64,000 bases of DNA from VXRJ01 sp964636705 (GTDB lineage: Bacteria > Acidobacteriota > Vicinamibacteria > Vicinamibacterales > UBA8438). The notes beneath the pieces were generated by a model. The model did not search any database. It was not told the DNA's origin and worked only from the letters and a program-made list of their open reading frames with translations. The position numbers were made by a program, and so were the translations under genes. Where the stretch lies: contig CAZWUJ010000001.1 in NCBI GenBank assembly GCA_964636705.1, positions 246,659-310,658 on the forward strand. Reading direction: 5' to 3'. Shown piece after piece: positions 25,794 to 35,401 of this stretch; position 1 is the first letter of the stretch, and each line of letters begins with the position of its first letter.

Positions 25794-26315
25794 ATGGCGC
25801 GAGTTGCGATTACGGTCAATGGCAAGCGTCGGACGGCCGAGGTGGAGCCGCGTCTGCTGCTGGTGCACTTCCTCCGCGAGCAGCTCAACCTGACGGGCGT
25901 CCACGTCGGATGCGATACCAGTCAGTGCGGGGCGTGCACCGTTCTCGTCGACGGGCGAAGCGCGAAGTCGTGCACGCTCTTTGCGGTACAGGTGGACGGC
26001 TCGGAGGTGACGACGATCGAGGGTCTCGCGCAGGACGGGCGGCTCCATCCGCTCCAGGAGGGGTTCTGGGAGGAACATGGGCTGCAATGCGGCTACTGCA
26101 CGCCCGGAATGATTCTGTCGGCGGTCAACCTGCTGGCGGACAATCCGCAGCCGAGCGAGCAGGAGATCCGCGACGGACTGGACGGCAACCTCTGCCGCTG
26201 CACGGGCTATCAGCACATCGTCAACGCGGTGCAGTACGCGGCGGCGCGCGCGGCGGGGGCAGCCGCGACTGACCTGCCGGCATCCTCGAACGACGCGGAT
26301 ACCGGCGGCAAGTAA
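25794..26315 (+). CDS. 2Fe-2S subunit of Cox-like molybdenum hydroxylase
   Basis: 173 residues. Two [2Fe-2S] sites are visible: the plant-ferredoxin type CDTSQCGAC with a later Cys (residues about 42-62), and the helical type CGYC with CRCTGY (about 101-138). This is the small subunit of the xanthine dehydrogenase/CO dehydrogenase family and passes electrons from molybdenum to FAD. It is the first gene of an S-L-M operon and the next gene begins four bases after its stop. It has no signal peptide, so the complex is probably cytoplasmic. Confidence 0.92.
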   Translation: MARVAITVNGKRRTAEVEPRLLLVHFLREQLNLTGVHVGCDTSQCGACTVLVDGRSAKSCTLFAVQVDGSEVTTIEGLAQDGRLHPLQEGFWEEHGLQCGYCTPGMILSAVNLLADNPQPSEQEIRDGLDGNLCRCTGYQHIVNAVQYAAARAAGAAATDLPASSNDADTGGK

Positions 26316-26319
26316 GGCG

Positions 26320-28737
26320 ATGGCGGCTCCGGTCCTCCCCAAACTGGTCGGCGAACGCGTCAAGCGCCGCGAGGATCCGCGCCTGATTCAAGGGCACGGA
26401 ACGTATGTCGACGACGTGAAGATCGCCGGCCTGCAGCACTTGGCCTTCAAGCGAAGCGACATTCCGCATGGCCGGATCCGCTCCATTGACGTGAGCGCCG
26501 CCACCGCAATGGCCGGCGTCGAGGCGGTCTTCACGGGTGCGCAGATCGCCGGGTTCCTGCCGCCGATGCGGGTGGCCACGCGGTTCCCGGCGCCGGAACA
26601 CCGCGCGATGGCGCTGGATGTGGTGCGCTTCGTCGGCGAACCGGTCGCCGTGGTGGTCGCCGCCGACCGTTACATCGCGCGCGACGCGGCGGACGCGATA
26701 GTCGTCGACTACGAGCCTCTCCCGGCGGTCGTAGACCCGGAACAGGCGATGACCGGCGAGCCGGCGGTCCTGCATGCCGACTTCCCCAACAACGTCTGCA
26801 TCGGCCCGATGCCGGTGGGGACCGGCGTCCGCCGCGGCGCGGTGGACGACAGCGCCATCGAGCAGGCGTTCGCCGACGCGGACGTCACAATCTCGCAGCG
26901 GATGGTGAACCATCGCCTGGCGCCGTCATCCATCGAGCCGCGCGGTGTGGTTGCCTGGTACGAGCCGGGCCGGGAGGCGCTGACCATCTGGTCGTCGACG
27001 CAGAACCCCCACATCCTGCGAACCTTCGTGGCCGAAATGGTCGGACTCGGGCAGGATCGCGTCCGCGCCGTCGCGCCGGAAGTCGGGGGCGGCTTCGGCG
27101 CGAAGATCAACATCTACGGCGAGGAGTTCGTCGCGGCGGCCCTGTCGAAGCGGCTGGGGCTGCCGGTCAAGTGGATCGAGGAGCGCTCCGAGGCATTCCT
27201 GGCGACGATCCACGGCCGCGGCTCGACCGCCGACGTCGATCTCGCAGCGACCCGGGACGGACGCGTGCTCGCGCTGAGAATGCGGATCATCGCCGATATC
27301 GGCGCATACAACATGCTGCTTACGGCCAGCGTCCCGACACTGACGATGACGATGGCGAGCGGGGTCTATGCCTTCCCGGCGATCCGCGCCGAATTGACCG
27401 AGGTCTTCACCAACAAGACGCCGACCGACGCGTACCGGGGGGCGGGACGGCCGGAGGGGATCTACTACGTCGAGCGCGCGATGGACATGCTGGCGCGCGA
27501 ACTCGGAATGGACCCCGCCGACCTGCGCCGCCGGAACCTCATCCCCCCGGACCGGTTCCCGTTTCGGACGGAGACAGGCGCCGTGTACGACTCCGGCAAC
27601 TATTCCGGGGCGCTCGACCATGCCCTCGAGGCGGCCGGCTGGCACAGGCTCAAGTCGGAAAGGGACGCGGCGCGGACCGAGGGGCGCGTCGTCGGCCTGG
27701 GCCTTTCGATGTACGTCGAGGTGTGCGGCATGGGGCCGTCGCGGGCAGTCTGGGCGGGCGGCTGGGAGCATGCGCAGGTGACGGTGGAGCGCGACGGCCG
27801 CATCAGCGCCACGACCGGCGCCTCGCCGCACGGTCAGGGGAACGAGACGACGTTCGCGCAGATGCTGGCCGATCAGTTCGGCGTCCCGATGGACCACGTC
27901 ACCATCCACCATGGCGACACCAGCGTCGTCAAGCAGGGCGTCGGCACTTTCGGCAGCCGCTCGCAGGCGGTGGGGGGGACCGCGCTGCACTTGGCGGGGG
28001 CGAAGGTCAAGACGAAGATGGCAAGGTTCGCGGCGCTGCTGCTCGAGGCGCACGAGGCGGACCTGGTGTTCGAGAACGGAACGATCGCGGTAGCGGGAGC
28101 GCCTTCGTCCGCGCAGTCGTTCGCCGAGGTAGCCGCCTACGCCTACCGGCCGGTGAAGCGGCCCACGGGGCTCGATCCGGGGCTGAGCGACGAGGCGTTC
28201 TTCGAGCCCGACAACAACACGTATCCGTTCGGCTGTCACATCGCGCTGCTCGAAATCGACCGCGACACGGGTGAACCGCGGCTGCTGCGAATGGTGGCGG
28301 TGGACGATGCGGGCAACCTGATCAATCCGCTGATCGTGGAGGGACAGATCCACGGCGGTCTGGCCCAAGGCATCGGCCAGGCCATGATCGAAGAGGTGGT
28401 CTACAGCGAGGACGGTCAGCCGGTCACTGGGTCGCTGATGGACTACGCCTTGCCGCGGGCGAGCGACCTGCCACGATTCGAGCTGTCGAACACGGTGACC
28501 CCGACCCCGTGCAACCCGCTCGGCGCCAAGGGGGTGGGCGAAGCGGGCACGATCGGCTCCACGCCCTGCATCGTCAACGCCGCGGTTGACGCGCTCAGCC
28601 CGTTCGGCGTGCGGCACGTCGACATGATGCTGCGGCCGGAGAAGCTGTGGCGGATCATTCATGGCGCCCGTGGCGGGAGCGGCAGTGACGAAACGGGCGG
28701 CGGTGGCGCGGGCGACGGAACGGGAGGCCTGTCGTGA
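26320..28737 (+). CDS. molybdopterin-binding large subunit, form II Cox-like
   Basis: 805 residues. The N-terminus GERVKRREDPRLIQGHGTYVDD and the middle VGGGFGAKINIYGEE fit the CoxL/XdhB large subunit family. The active-site loop reads AYRGAGR, the form II signature, not the AYXCSFR of true CO dehydrogenase. The catalytic Glu lies in GAKGVGEAGTIG. It would hydroxylate an aldehyde or N-heterocycle; the substrate is unknown. The C-terminal Gly-rich tail overlaps the next start by four bases (GTGA). Confidence 0.92.
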   Translation: MAAPVLPKLVGERVKRREDPRLIQGHGTYVDDVKIAGLQHLAFKRSDIPHGRIRSIDVSAATAMAGVEAVFTGAQIAGFLPPMRVATRFPAPEHRAMALDVVRFVGEPVAVVVAADRYIARDAADAIVVDYEPLPAVVDPEQAMTGEPAVLHADFPNNVCIGPMPVGTGVRRGAVDDSAIEQAFADADVTISQRMVNHRLAPSSIEPRGVVAWYEPGREALTIWSSTQNPHILRTFVAEMVGLGQDRVRAVAPEVGGGFGAKINIYGEEFVAAALSKRLGLPVKWIEERSEAFLATIHGRGSTADVDLAATRDGRVLALRMRIIADIGAYNMLLTASVPTLTMTMASGVYAFPAIRAELTEVFTNKTPTDAYRGAGRPEGIYYVERAMDMLARELGMDPADLRRRNLIPPDRFPFRTETGAVYDSGNYSGALDHALEAAGWHRLKSERDAARTEGRVVGLGLSMYVEVCGMGPSRAVWAGGWEHAQVTVERDGRISATTGASPHGQGNETTFAQMLADQFGVPMDHVTIHHGDTSVVKQGVGTFGSRSQAVGGTALHLAGAKVKTKMARFAALLLEAHEADLVFENGTIAVAGAPSSAQSFAEVAAYAYRPVKRPTGLDPGLSDEAFFEPDNNTYPFGCHIALLEIDRDTGEPRLLRMVAVDDAGNLINPLIVEGQIHGGLAQGIGQAMIEEVVYSEDGQPVTGSLMDYALPRASDLPRFELSNTVTPTPCNPLGAKGVGEAGTIGSTPCIVNAAVDALSPFGVRHVDMMLRPEKLWRIIHGARGGSGSDETGGGGAGDGTGGLS

Positions 28738-29600
28738 TCCCGGCGGCGTTCGAGTACGCGCGGGCGACGTCGGTCGACGACGCGATCGCAAAGCTGCAGA
28801 CGGCGGGCGGCGCGGGCAAGCTGATTGCCGGCGGCCACAGCCTGGTGCCGCTGATGAAGCTGCGGCTGAGCCAGCCCGCGGTGCTCATCGACATCGCGCA
28901 CCTTCCAGACTTCGCGGGTGTGTGCGAGGCGGACGGCGGCCGAATCGCGATCGGCGCTGGGACGACGCACCACGACGTGGCGACGTCGCCGCTACTGCGC
29001 AAGCGCTGCCCGGCGCTGGCGGAAACCGCCGCGGTCATCGGGGATCCCCAGGTACGGAACCGGGGAACGATTGGCGGCAGCCTCGCCCACGCCGACCCGG
29101 CGGCGGACTATCCGGCCACGATGCTGGCGCTGGATGCGTCGCTCCGAATCGTGGGGCCGAGTGGCGCACGGGTAGTGCGGGCGGACGACTTCTTCCAGGG
29201 GATCTTCACGGTGGATCTGGCACCGGACGAGATCCTCACCGCGGTGACACTTGCTCCAGTGCGGGCGGCGGCATACGCGAAGCTCCATCAGCGGGCCTCG
29301 CGGTTCGCCATCGTCGGTGTCGCGGCGGCACTGGATGTGCGCGACGGTGTAGTGGCCTCGGCGCGTGTGGCCGTGACCGGGGCGGCAGGGTCACCGTCGC
29401 GGTTGGCGCAGGTTGAACACGCCCTCACCGCCCGGCCTGCGACGAACGAAACGATGGCTGCCGCGTCGGTTGACGCTGGTGTCGGACTGGCGGAGCTGAA
29501 CGAAGATATCCATGCCAGCGCCGACTACCGGCGCGCGATGGTGGAGGTCTTCACGCGGCGCGCGCTCATCGCCGCGCTGGCACGCGCGGACGCCGGGTAG
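28734..29600 (+). CDS. FAD-binding subunit of Cox-like molybdenum hydroxylase
   Basis: 288 residues from a GTG coupled to the large-subunit stop. FAD-binding motifs of the CoxM family are present: AGGHSLVPLMKLRL near residue 35 and NRGTIGGSLAHADPAADYP near residue 105. The CO dehydrogenase FAD subunit C-terminal domain follows. It accepts electrons from the 2Fe-2S subunit. The order small, large, medium differs from the M-S-L order of classical cox operons. A tandem repeat follows the gene. Confidence 0.9.
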   Translation: MIPAAFEYARATSVDDAIAKLQTAGGAGKLIAGGHSLVPLMKLRLSQPAVLIDIAHLPDFAGVCEADGGRIAIGAGTTHHDVATSPLLRKRCPALAETAAVIGDPQVRNRGTIGGSLAHADPAADYPATMLALDASLRIVGPSGARVVRADDFFQGIFTVDLAPDEILTAVTLAPVRAAAYAKLHQRASRFAIVGVAAALDVRDGVVASARVAVTGAAGSPSRLAQVEHALTARPATNETMAAASVDAGVGLAELNEDIHASADYRRAMVEVFTRRALIAALARADAG

Positions 29601-29628
29601 CGCTTGTTGGTGTGATGTGCCGGCCTGG

Positions 29629-29698
29629 AGGCCGGCGCACCAAGGCCGGCGCACCAAGGCCGGCGCACCAGGGCCGGCGCACCAGGGCCGGCGGACCA
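29629..29698. repeat. tandem 14-bp repeat, five units
   Basis: Five head-to-tail units of AGGCCGGCGCACCA (with G for the first A in units 4 and 5, and one change in unit 5) fill the gap between the convergent coxM-like and DUF1552 genes. The unit is half of the family 1 palindrome (CCGGCGCACC), so the array probably grew from that element. There are no unique spacers, so it is not a CRISPR array. Confidence 0.8.
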
Positions 29699-29713
29699 AG
29701 TCAGCGCACCGCG

Positions 29714-31051
29714 CTAGCTGACGGGCAGCAGATCGAGCGGACCCGTGCTGTCGGCGATCTTGTCGACCGGCGCCCCCATCTTGTCGAGGATGGTGAGGTG
29801 CAGGTTGGTAGCCGGCGTCTTGTCCTTGTAGACGAGATGCCGGCCGCCCGACTTGAGCGTGCCGGACGCGCCGCCCACGAGCACCATCGGCAGTCCGTTG
29901 TTGTCGTGCGCGTTGCTGTCCGACATGCCGGCGCCGTAGAGCAGCATCATGTGGTCGAGCAGGCTGCCGTCGCCGTCCGGAATCGCCCGCGCCTTCTCGA
30001 GGAAGTAGCCGAAGAGTCCGATGTGGAACTCGTTGATCTTGGCGATCTTCTCGTAGAGGGTCGGGTCGTTCCGGTGGTGCGACGTCGGGTGGTGCGAGTC
30101 GGGCACCCCGATCTCCGGATAGGTCCGGCCGCTGATCTCGCGCGCCAGCATGTAGGTGCTGACCCGCGTCAGGTCGGTCTGATACGCGAGGAGCATCAGG
30201 TCGAACATCAGCTTGGCGTGTTCCTCGTAGGTCGCCGGGACACCCGCCGGCTGATCCACCTCGGGCAGCTCGCGATCGCTCTGCTCTTCTGCCTTCTGGA
30301 TGCGGCGCTCGATGTCGCGCACCGCTTCCAGGTACTCGTCGACGCGGATCCGGTCGTTGGGACCGAGGCCCTGCTGCAGCGCGTCGATCTTGTCGGTGAC
30401 CGAGTCGAGGATGCTCCGCTCCCTCCGAATCTGGGCCATCCGAGCCGACGTGTCGGTCGTCCCGCTGTCGCCGAACAGCCGCTCGAACACGGCCCTCGGG
30501 TTGTTCTCGCCCGGCAGCGGGGTCGTCTCGCTGCGCCACGCGATGGTGTTCGTGTAGGTGCAACTGAAGCCGACGTCGCACGAACCCGACACGTCGCGAC
30601 TGTCGAGCGCCAGCTCGAGGGAAGCGATCTGCGTGTGCTTTTCGAAGCTGCGCGCGATCAACTGATCGACCGAAACGCCCGCCTGGAGATCCGACTCGGT
30701 CCGGGCCGGCGTTACGCCGGTCAGAAACCGCGTTGCTGCGCTGGCGTGGACGCCGGCGTTGCTGGGCACGCCGTTCAGACCGGTCAACACGTGCATCTGG
30801 TCGGCGAATTGCTCAACCGGCTTCAGGATTCGGGAGATCTCGAAACCCGTACCTTCCGTCGCCGGCGTGAAGTGGCGCATCGCCATCCCGTTCGGGACGT
30901 AGACGACGCCGAACCGGCGAACGGGATTCGCCGCCGACTGGCGGATGGCCGCGAACGCGGGCGCCATGCTGTCGAGGAACGGCAGCGCCAGCGAAGCGCC
31001 AATGCCGCGCAGGACGGTCCGCCGGGGAATCGCTTTCCGAGTGACGATCAT
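29714..31051 (-). CDS. DUF1552 domain secreted protein
   Basis: 445 residues. The N-terminus has a Tat-like signal (RRTVLRGIGASLALPFLD), followed by the DUF1552 landmarks: MRHFTP near residue 58, HVLTGLNG, AGVSVDQLIARSF, LELALD, CTYTNTIAW, and a C-terminal GDGSLLDHMMLLYGAGMSDSNAHD. The family is typical of Planctomycetes and Acidobacteria and almost always follows a DUF1592 cytochrome-like gene. Here its ATG overlaps the DUF1592 stop (ATGA), so the two are co-translated. The biochemical role is unknown; a sulfatase-like alkaline phosphatase fold is suspected from memory. Confidence 0.88.
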   Translation of the reverse strand: MIVTRKAIPRRTVLRGIGASLALPFLDSMAPAFAAIRQSAANPVRRFGVVYVPNGMAMRHFTPATEGTGFEISRILKPVEQFADQMHVLTGLNGVPSNAGVHASAATRFLTGVTPARTESDLQAGVSVDQLIARSFEKHTQIASLELALDSRDVSGSCDVGFSCTYTNTIAWRSETTPLPGENNPRAVFERLFGDSGTTDTSARMAQIRRERSILDSVTDKIDALQQGLGPNDRIRVDEYLEAVRDIERRIQKAEEQSDRELPEVDQPAGVPATYEEHAKLMFDLMLLAYQTDLTRVSTYMLAREISGRTYPEIGVPDSHHPTSHHRNDPTLYEKIAKINEFHIGLFGYFLEKARAIPDGDGSLLDHMMLLYGAGMSDSNAHDNNGLPMVLVGGASGTLKSGGRHLVYKDKTPATNLHLTILDKMGAPVDKIADSTGPLDLLPVS

Positions 31052-33546
31052 GAGTCTGACCTCCGCATCTGGAACGGGTCGCTCCGGACGATGCCAAGAA
31101 TGATAGACGACCAGCGATAGCTGTCGCTAGCCGCTTCCCGCACGATCTTGCGCACGACCGGACCGTCGTAGTACTCCACGCCGCGCCCCAAGGCATACAT
31201 TAGCAGCTTCTCGGTGACGGTCCCGACGAAGTCCGCCGGACGGTCCAGCAAGAGGTTACGCAGTCCTTCCCTACCGGTGAAGGCGGCGCCATCCGGTAGC
31301 ACGCCCGAGGCATCGACCGGCGTTCCTCCCTCGTTGGTATCGCGCCAGCCGCCTATCGCGTCGTAGTTCTGCAGCGCGAAGCCGATCGGATCCATCGGCG
31401 CGTGGCAAACCGAGCACGACGGATTCTCGCGGTGCTCCACCATGGCCTCGCGAAGGGATCGCGGCTCGCCATCGGCCGTTTCCTCCTCCAGGGCCGGGAT
31501 GTCCGGCGGCGGCTCGGGCGGCGGCGCCCCGAGCAGGTTTTCCAGAACCCACTTGCCCCGAAGTACCGGGGACGTGCGGTTCGGGTACGACGTGACCGTC
31601 ATCACGCTGCCGTGGCCGAGCAGGCCGCCCCGCTGCACGCCGTCCAGTTCGACCCGGCGGAACCGATTGCCGTAGATGCCCGAGATGCCGTAGTGCTCGG
31701 CCAGACGCTCATTGACGTAGGTGTAGTTGGCGGAGAGGAGTTCCAGAAGGCTCCGGTCTTCGCGCAACTGGTTGCCGATGAACAGCTCCGTTTCCGTTTC
31801 GAACGCCTCCCGCAGGTTCTCGTCGAACTCCGGGAAAATGTTCGGGTCGGGGATCACGCCCTGCATGTTCCTGACGTAGAGCCACTGTCCGGCAAAGTTG
31901 TCGACCATCGCCTGCGAGCGCGGATCGGCCATCATCCGGCGAACCTGCTGCTCCAGAACATCGGGATCGCTCAGAGTCCCCCGCTCCACGACATCCAGTA
32001 GTTCGTCATCCGGGATGCTGCTCCAGAGAAAGAACGACAACCGCGACGCCAGGACGACATCCGAGATCGGATAGTTGCTGTCCGGAGCGGCATCGACCGG
32101 ATCGCGCACGACACGGAAGAGGAAGTCGGGATCGGCGAGCAGCCGTTCGATGCCGAACTGCACTCCCCGCTCGAAGCCGCCCTCGGCGAAACCGTCATCG
32201 TAGAACGCCAGCAGCGTCGCGACTTCGGCCTCCTCGACCGGCCGGCGGTAGGCGCGGCGTGCCATCGCGGAGAGAATCTCCCCGGCGCAGGCGCGCGCCT
32301 CGGCATCCGTTGCGTCCGGTGCCGGCCGACAGGTGAAGATGCGGCGGCGCGTCGGTGTATCTCCCGGACCCTCTACGCTGAGCGGGCCGGTGATCTGCAC
32401 GCTGCCGAGCCTCGGGTTCGTATCCGGCATCTCGTTGATGGCCAGCGCGAAGCCGGTCTGCCGCGGCTGCAGGACTCCTTCCTCTTCCCACGTCTCACGC
32501 GGGAACGACACGCCTATCGTGTGGGGACCGGCCGGGACGAACAACGTAACCTCCAGGCCGTCGTCCGCGTGCAGCGTGTAGTCCTCCCAGTCGTCCGTGC
32601 CGCGGATGTTGCCGGAGAAGCTGATCGGGGCCGGCGTGCCGGGCGCCTCGCCCCCGAACGTGAAGTGGCCGATGCGCTCGCCATCGAGGCGGATCTCCAC
32701 CTCGTGCGCATCATCGATGCCACGCACGTAGCCGACGTAGTTGGTCTGCAGCCGCAACTGGATCCGGTATTCGCCGTCGACTGGAAAGTGGTGGCGGATA
32801 GCGGCGCCGCCGCGCGATCCGAACGGCAGATCCTCGCTCTGCTGATCCGTCTGGATCAGGTTGAGCGGCACGTCATACGTATCGACGACCGCGCCGCCCG
32901 GCGGCGCCTCGCCCATCGCCAGACGGCTGATCTTTCGCGCCGCCGACACATAGCGCTCGAGTAGCGCCGGCGAGAGCGACAAGGACGTGGCGATGTTGTC
33001 GAAGCCGTGCTGGTCGGGCGAGTCGGGCGGAATGAGAGTCGCGACGTCGACTTCGAGGTCAAGCAGGTCGCGGATGACGTTCCGGTACTCCGCCTGGTTC
33101 AGCCGGTGGAACGCGGCGGTCCGTCCGGGGTTGGGCTGCACCGCGGCCGCGCGATCGAGCTCGTCCTCCAGCCAGCGGCGGAAGCCGTCGTAGGTCTCCT
33201 GATCGGGGCGGGGGCGCGGCTGCGGCGGCATCGCGCCCACCCGCAGCTTCCGGACTACTCTCTCCCACAGCTCCGGATCCGTCGCGATGTCGTCGACATC
33301 CGCCGTGTCGAGCGTCAGGCCGAGCAGGCGCAACTGATCCGCCAGTCGGCCCGAACCGGAGGTCCCGCCGACGATCTGTTCGTTGTGGCAGGTAACGCAG
33401 TACCGATCGAGCAGCGCCCGCTGCGGGGAAACCTCGGTCGCGTTGGAGGCGACCGCCTGGGTCTGGGCGGCGGGCGCCTGCGCCATTGCCACCACCCCGA
33501 GCAGAAGCGAAACCGCGCCGAGCGCCGCCAACAAGCCTCGTCGCAC
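31048..33546 (-). CDS. DUF1592 multidomain cytochrome c-like protein
   Basis: 832 residues from the GTG at 33546, which has GAGAGGA seven bases upstream; an ATG-less extension to 33600 is possible. A Sec signal is followed by a c-heme site CVTCH (residues about 54-58) and then the usual series: DUF1587 (FHRLNQAEYRNVIRDLL), a carbohydrate-binding-like DUF1595 region, DUF1592 (RLSFFLWSSIPDDELL), DUF1588 (GLLGHGSVMTVTSYPNRTSPV and CHAPMDPIGFALQNYD) and DUF1585 at the end. Such proteins are periplasmic, with unknown reaction. It is coupled to the DUF1552 gene. Confidence 0.88.
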   Translation of the reverse strand: MRRGLLAALGAVSLLLGVVAMAQAPAAQTQAVASNATEVSPQRALLDRYCVTCHNEQIVGGTSGSGRLADQLRLLGLTLDTADVDDIATDPELWERVVRKLRVGAMPPQPRPRPDQETYDGFRRWLEDELDRAAAVQPNPGRTAAFHRLNQAEYRNVIRDLLDLEVDVATLIPPDSPDQHGFDNIATSLSLSPALLERYVSAARKISRLAMGEAPPGGAVVDTYDVPLNLIQTDQQSEDLPFGSRGGAAIRHHFPVDGEYRIQLRLQTNYVGYVRGIDDAHEVEIRLDGERIGHFTFGGEAPGTPAPISFSGNIRGTDDWEDYTLHADDGLEVTLFVPAGPHTIGVSFPRETWEEEGVLQPRQTGFALAINEMPDTNPRLGSVQITGPLSVEGPGDTPTRRRIFTCRPAPDATDAEARACAGEILSAMARRAYRRPVEEAEVATLLAFYDDGFAEGGFERGVQFGIERLLADPDFLFRVVRDPVDAAPDSNYPISDVVLASRLSFFLWSSIPDDELLDVVERGTLSDPDVLEQQVRRMMADPRSQAMVDNFAGQWLYVRNMQGVIPDPNIFPEFDENLREAFETETELFIGNQLREDRSLLELLSANYTYVNERLAEHYGISGIYGNRFRRVELDGVQRGGLLGHGSVMTVTSYPNRTSPVLRGKWVLENLLGAPPPEPPPDIPALEEETADGEPRSLREAMVEHRENPSCSVCHAPMDPIGFALQNYDAIGGWRDTNEGGTPVDASGVLPDGAAFTGREGLRNLLLDRPADFVGTVTEKLLMYALGRGVEYYDGPVVRKIVREAASDSYRWSSIILGIVRSDPFQMRRSDS

Positions 33547-33782
33547 GTACAATCCTCTCTCCTGCGCCCCGCCCCGAAAGCGTAGCGGGCAGACAGACAA
33601 GTGGCCCGGACCCGATTACGCTCCGGATCGCGCCATTTTTTCGCTGTTTCGGACCTCTGTCAACCCTCTCCCGGCCGAGGGGAGCTCACGGCGATTGGTA
33701 TCCGTCCGATCAGCGCCACGCTCCCGCGCGCCGCCCGCCCCGGCGATTGCGGAACGCCACGGCTACGGTAAGATAGGCGGCT

Positions 33783-35399
33783 ATGCGCAGGACATGGACG
33801 AGCGGCTCGATGGAAAGCTCCGTGCGGACGGGGGCGCCTTGGGCGATTGCCATTTTGCTTGCCCTGCCTGCGGCCGGTCCGGCCGTCGCCATGAACGCTG
33901 ACGATGCGCCGATCATCGAGGCGGCGCGCGGACAGAACGGCGACGCGGTTCGGACGCTGATCAACGAGGGTGCGGACGTCAACGCCCGGCAGCCCGACGG
34001 CGCGACCGCGCTGCACTGGGCCGCCTACCGCGACGACCACGAGATTGCCGAACTGCTGATCGACGCCGGCGCAAACGTGACCGCCGCTAACGAACTCGGG
34101 GCCACGCCGCTCTGGCTGGCCGCCGACAACGGCAGCGCGCGCATGGTCAAGCGGCTGCTCGACGCCGGCGCCGACCCCAACGTCACGTTGCCGGAGGGCG
34201 AGACCTCCGTCATGACCGCCGCGCGTACCGGCAGCGCCGAGGCCGTCCGGCTGCTACTGGCGCACGGCGCAGACATCGACGCCGCCGAAACCTCGCGCGA
34301 TCAGACCGCGCTGATGTGGGCCGTGGCCCAAGGCCATCACGACGTGATCTCCGTGCTGCTGGAGCATGGGGCGGACATCCATGCGCGCTCGCGCGTCCGC
34401 CCGCGCCTGATGCACAACGACAGCACCAACGCCTCCCAGTACGACCAGGGCATCGTCTGGAACCGCGGCGGCTACACGCCACTCCTTTTTGCCGCGCGCC
34501 GTGGCGATATGGAAGCGGGCCGGCTGCTCTTCGCGGGCGGGGCCGACATCAACGATACGGCCCCGACAGGCGCCAGCGTGCTGACCATCGCGGCGCACAG
34601 CGGCCACACCGACTTTGCTTTGTGGGCGACGGAGGCGGGCGCCGACGTGAACGCCGAGGGCGCGGGCTACACGCCGCTGCATGCCGCGATTCTGCGGGGA
34701 GATCGGCTTCTCGTGGAAGCATTGACGGACGCCGGCGCCGATCCGAACGCACGCGTCGGGAAGGGAACGCCGCTCCGCCGCGCCGGCCAGGACTGGTACA
34801 TCGCACCGCAACTGGCAAGCGCCACGCCATATTGGCTCGCCGCGTATTACCAGGAGCCGGAGATCATGCGGGCTCTGGTGGACGCCGGAGCCGATCCGTC
34901 GCTCACGACGCTCGAGTTGTGGGCGCCGGTGTTCGAGCGGGCGGGCGGCGTCGGTCCGCCCCACATCGCTGGCGGCTTCCAGCCGCCGCTGCTCGCCGCG
35001 GTGCGCGGCCTGCACAATCGGGGCCGCGTCTTCAACAGTTCGCTACGCGATCCGGACGCCGACGAGCGGCAGGCGCTCGAAGCGGCCAGGGTGGCCATCG
35101 AGTTCGGCGCCGACGTGAACCACGTGGACCGCAACGGCACGGCGCCAATCCATACCGCCGCCCGGCGCAACTACGCCAGCGTCGTGGAGCTGCTCGCTGA
35201 GCATGGGGCCGACCTCACGCTGAAGAACGGCAGCGGCCAGACGCCGCTGCAGATCGCCGAGCGGTCCGAACGAGGCCGCGCGGCGCGACCCGACATCACT
35301 ACCTACCCAAGCGGCAACTCCGCGCAGGCCCTCCGGGATCTGGGGGTCGTCGACGAGATGACCGAGGACGAACAGGCAAGCGGCGCCGGACAGCAGTAG
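33783..35399 (+). CDS. exported ankyrin-repeat protein
   Basis: 538 residues with a signal peptide (cleavage near GPAVA) and about ten ankyrin repeats. Clear repeats include ADVNARQPDGATALHWAAYRD, NELGATPLWLAADNG, GETSVMTAARTG, DQTALMWAVAQGHHDVISVL, GYTPLLFAARRG, GYTPLHAAILRG and NGTAPIHTAARRNYASVVELL. Ankyrin repeats bind other proteins. A periplasmic or secreted ankyrin protein next to PQQ dehydrogenase may scaffold it, as the genes are two bases apart and likely co-transcribed. Secreted ankyrin proteins also occur in symbionts, but nothing here proves a host role. Confidence 0.88.
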   Translation: MRRTWTSGSMESSVRTGAPWAIAILLALPAAGPAVAMNADDAPIIEAARGQNGDAVRTLINEGADVNARQPDGATALHWAAYRDDHEIAELLIDAGANVTAANELGATPLWLAADNGSARMVKRLLDAGADPNVTLPEGETSVMTAARTGSAEAVRLLLAHGADIDAAETSRDQTALMWAVAQGHHDVISVLLEHGADIHARSRVRPRLMHNDSTNASQYDQGIVWNRGGYTPLLFAARRGDMEAGRLLFAGGADINDTAPTGASVLTIAAHSGHTDFALWATEAGADVNAEGAGYTPLHAAILRGDRLLVEALTDAGADPNARVGKGTPLRRAGQDWYIAPQLASATPYWLAAYYQEPEIMRALVDAGADPSLTTLELWAPVFERAGGVGPPHIAGGFQPPLLAAVRGLHNRGRVFNSSLRDPDADERQALEAARVAIEFGADVNHVDRNGTAPIHTAARRNYASVVELLAEHGADLTLKNGSGQTPLQIAERSERGRAARPDITTYPSGNSAQALRDLGVVDEMTEDEQASGAGQQ

Positions 35400-35401
35400 C
35401 C

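Noticed and set aside
26320..28737. True CO dehydrogenase (form I)
   Set aside because: The active-site loop is AYRGAGR and not AYXCSFR.
29629..29698. Tandem repeat as a CRISPR array
   Set aside because: The 14-base units follow each other without unique spacers, and no cas gene is present.
31048..33600. Start of the DUF1592 gene at 33600
   Set aside because: The GTG at 33546 has a ribosome site and a clean signal peptide right after it.
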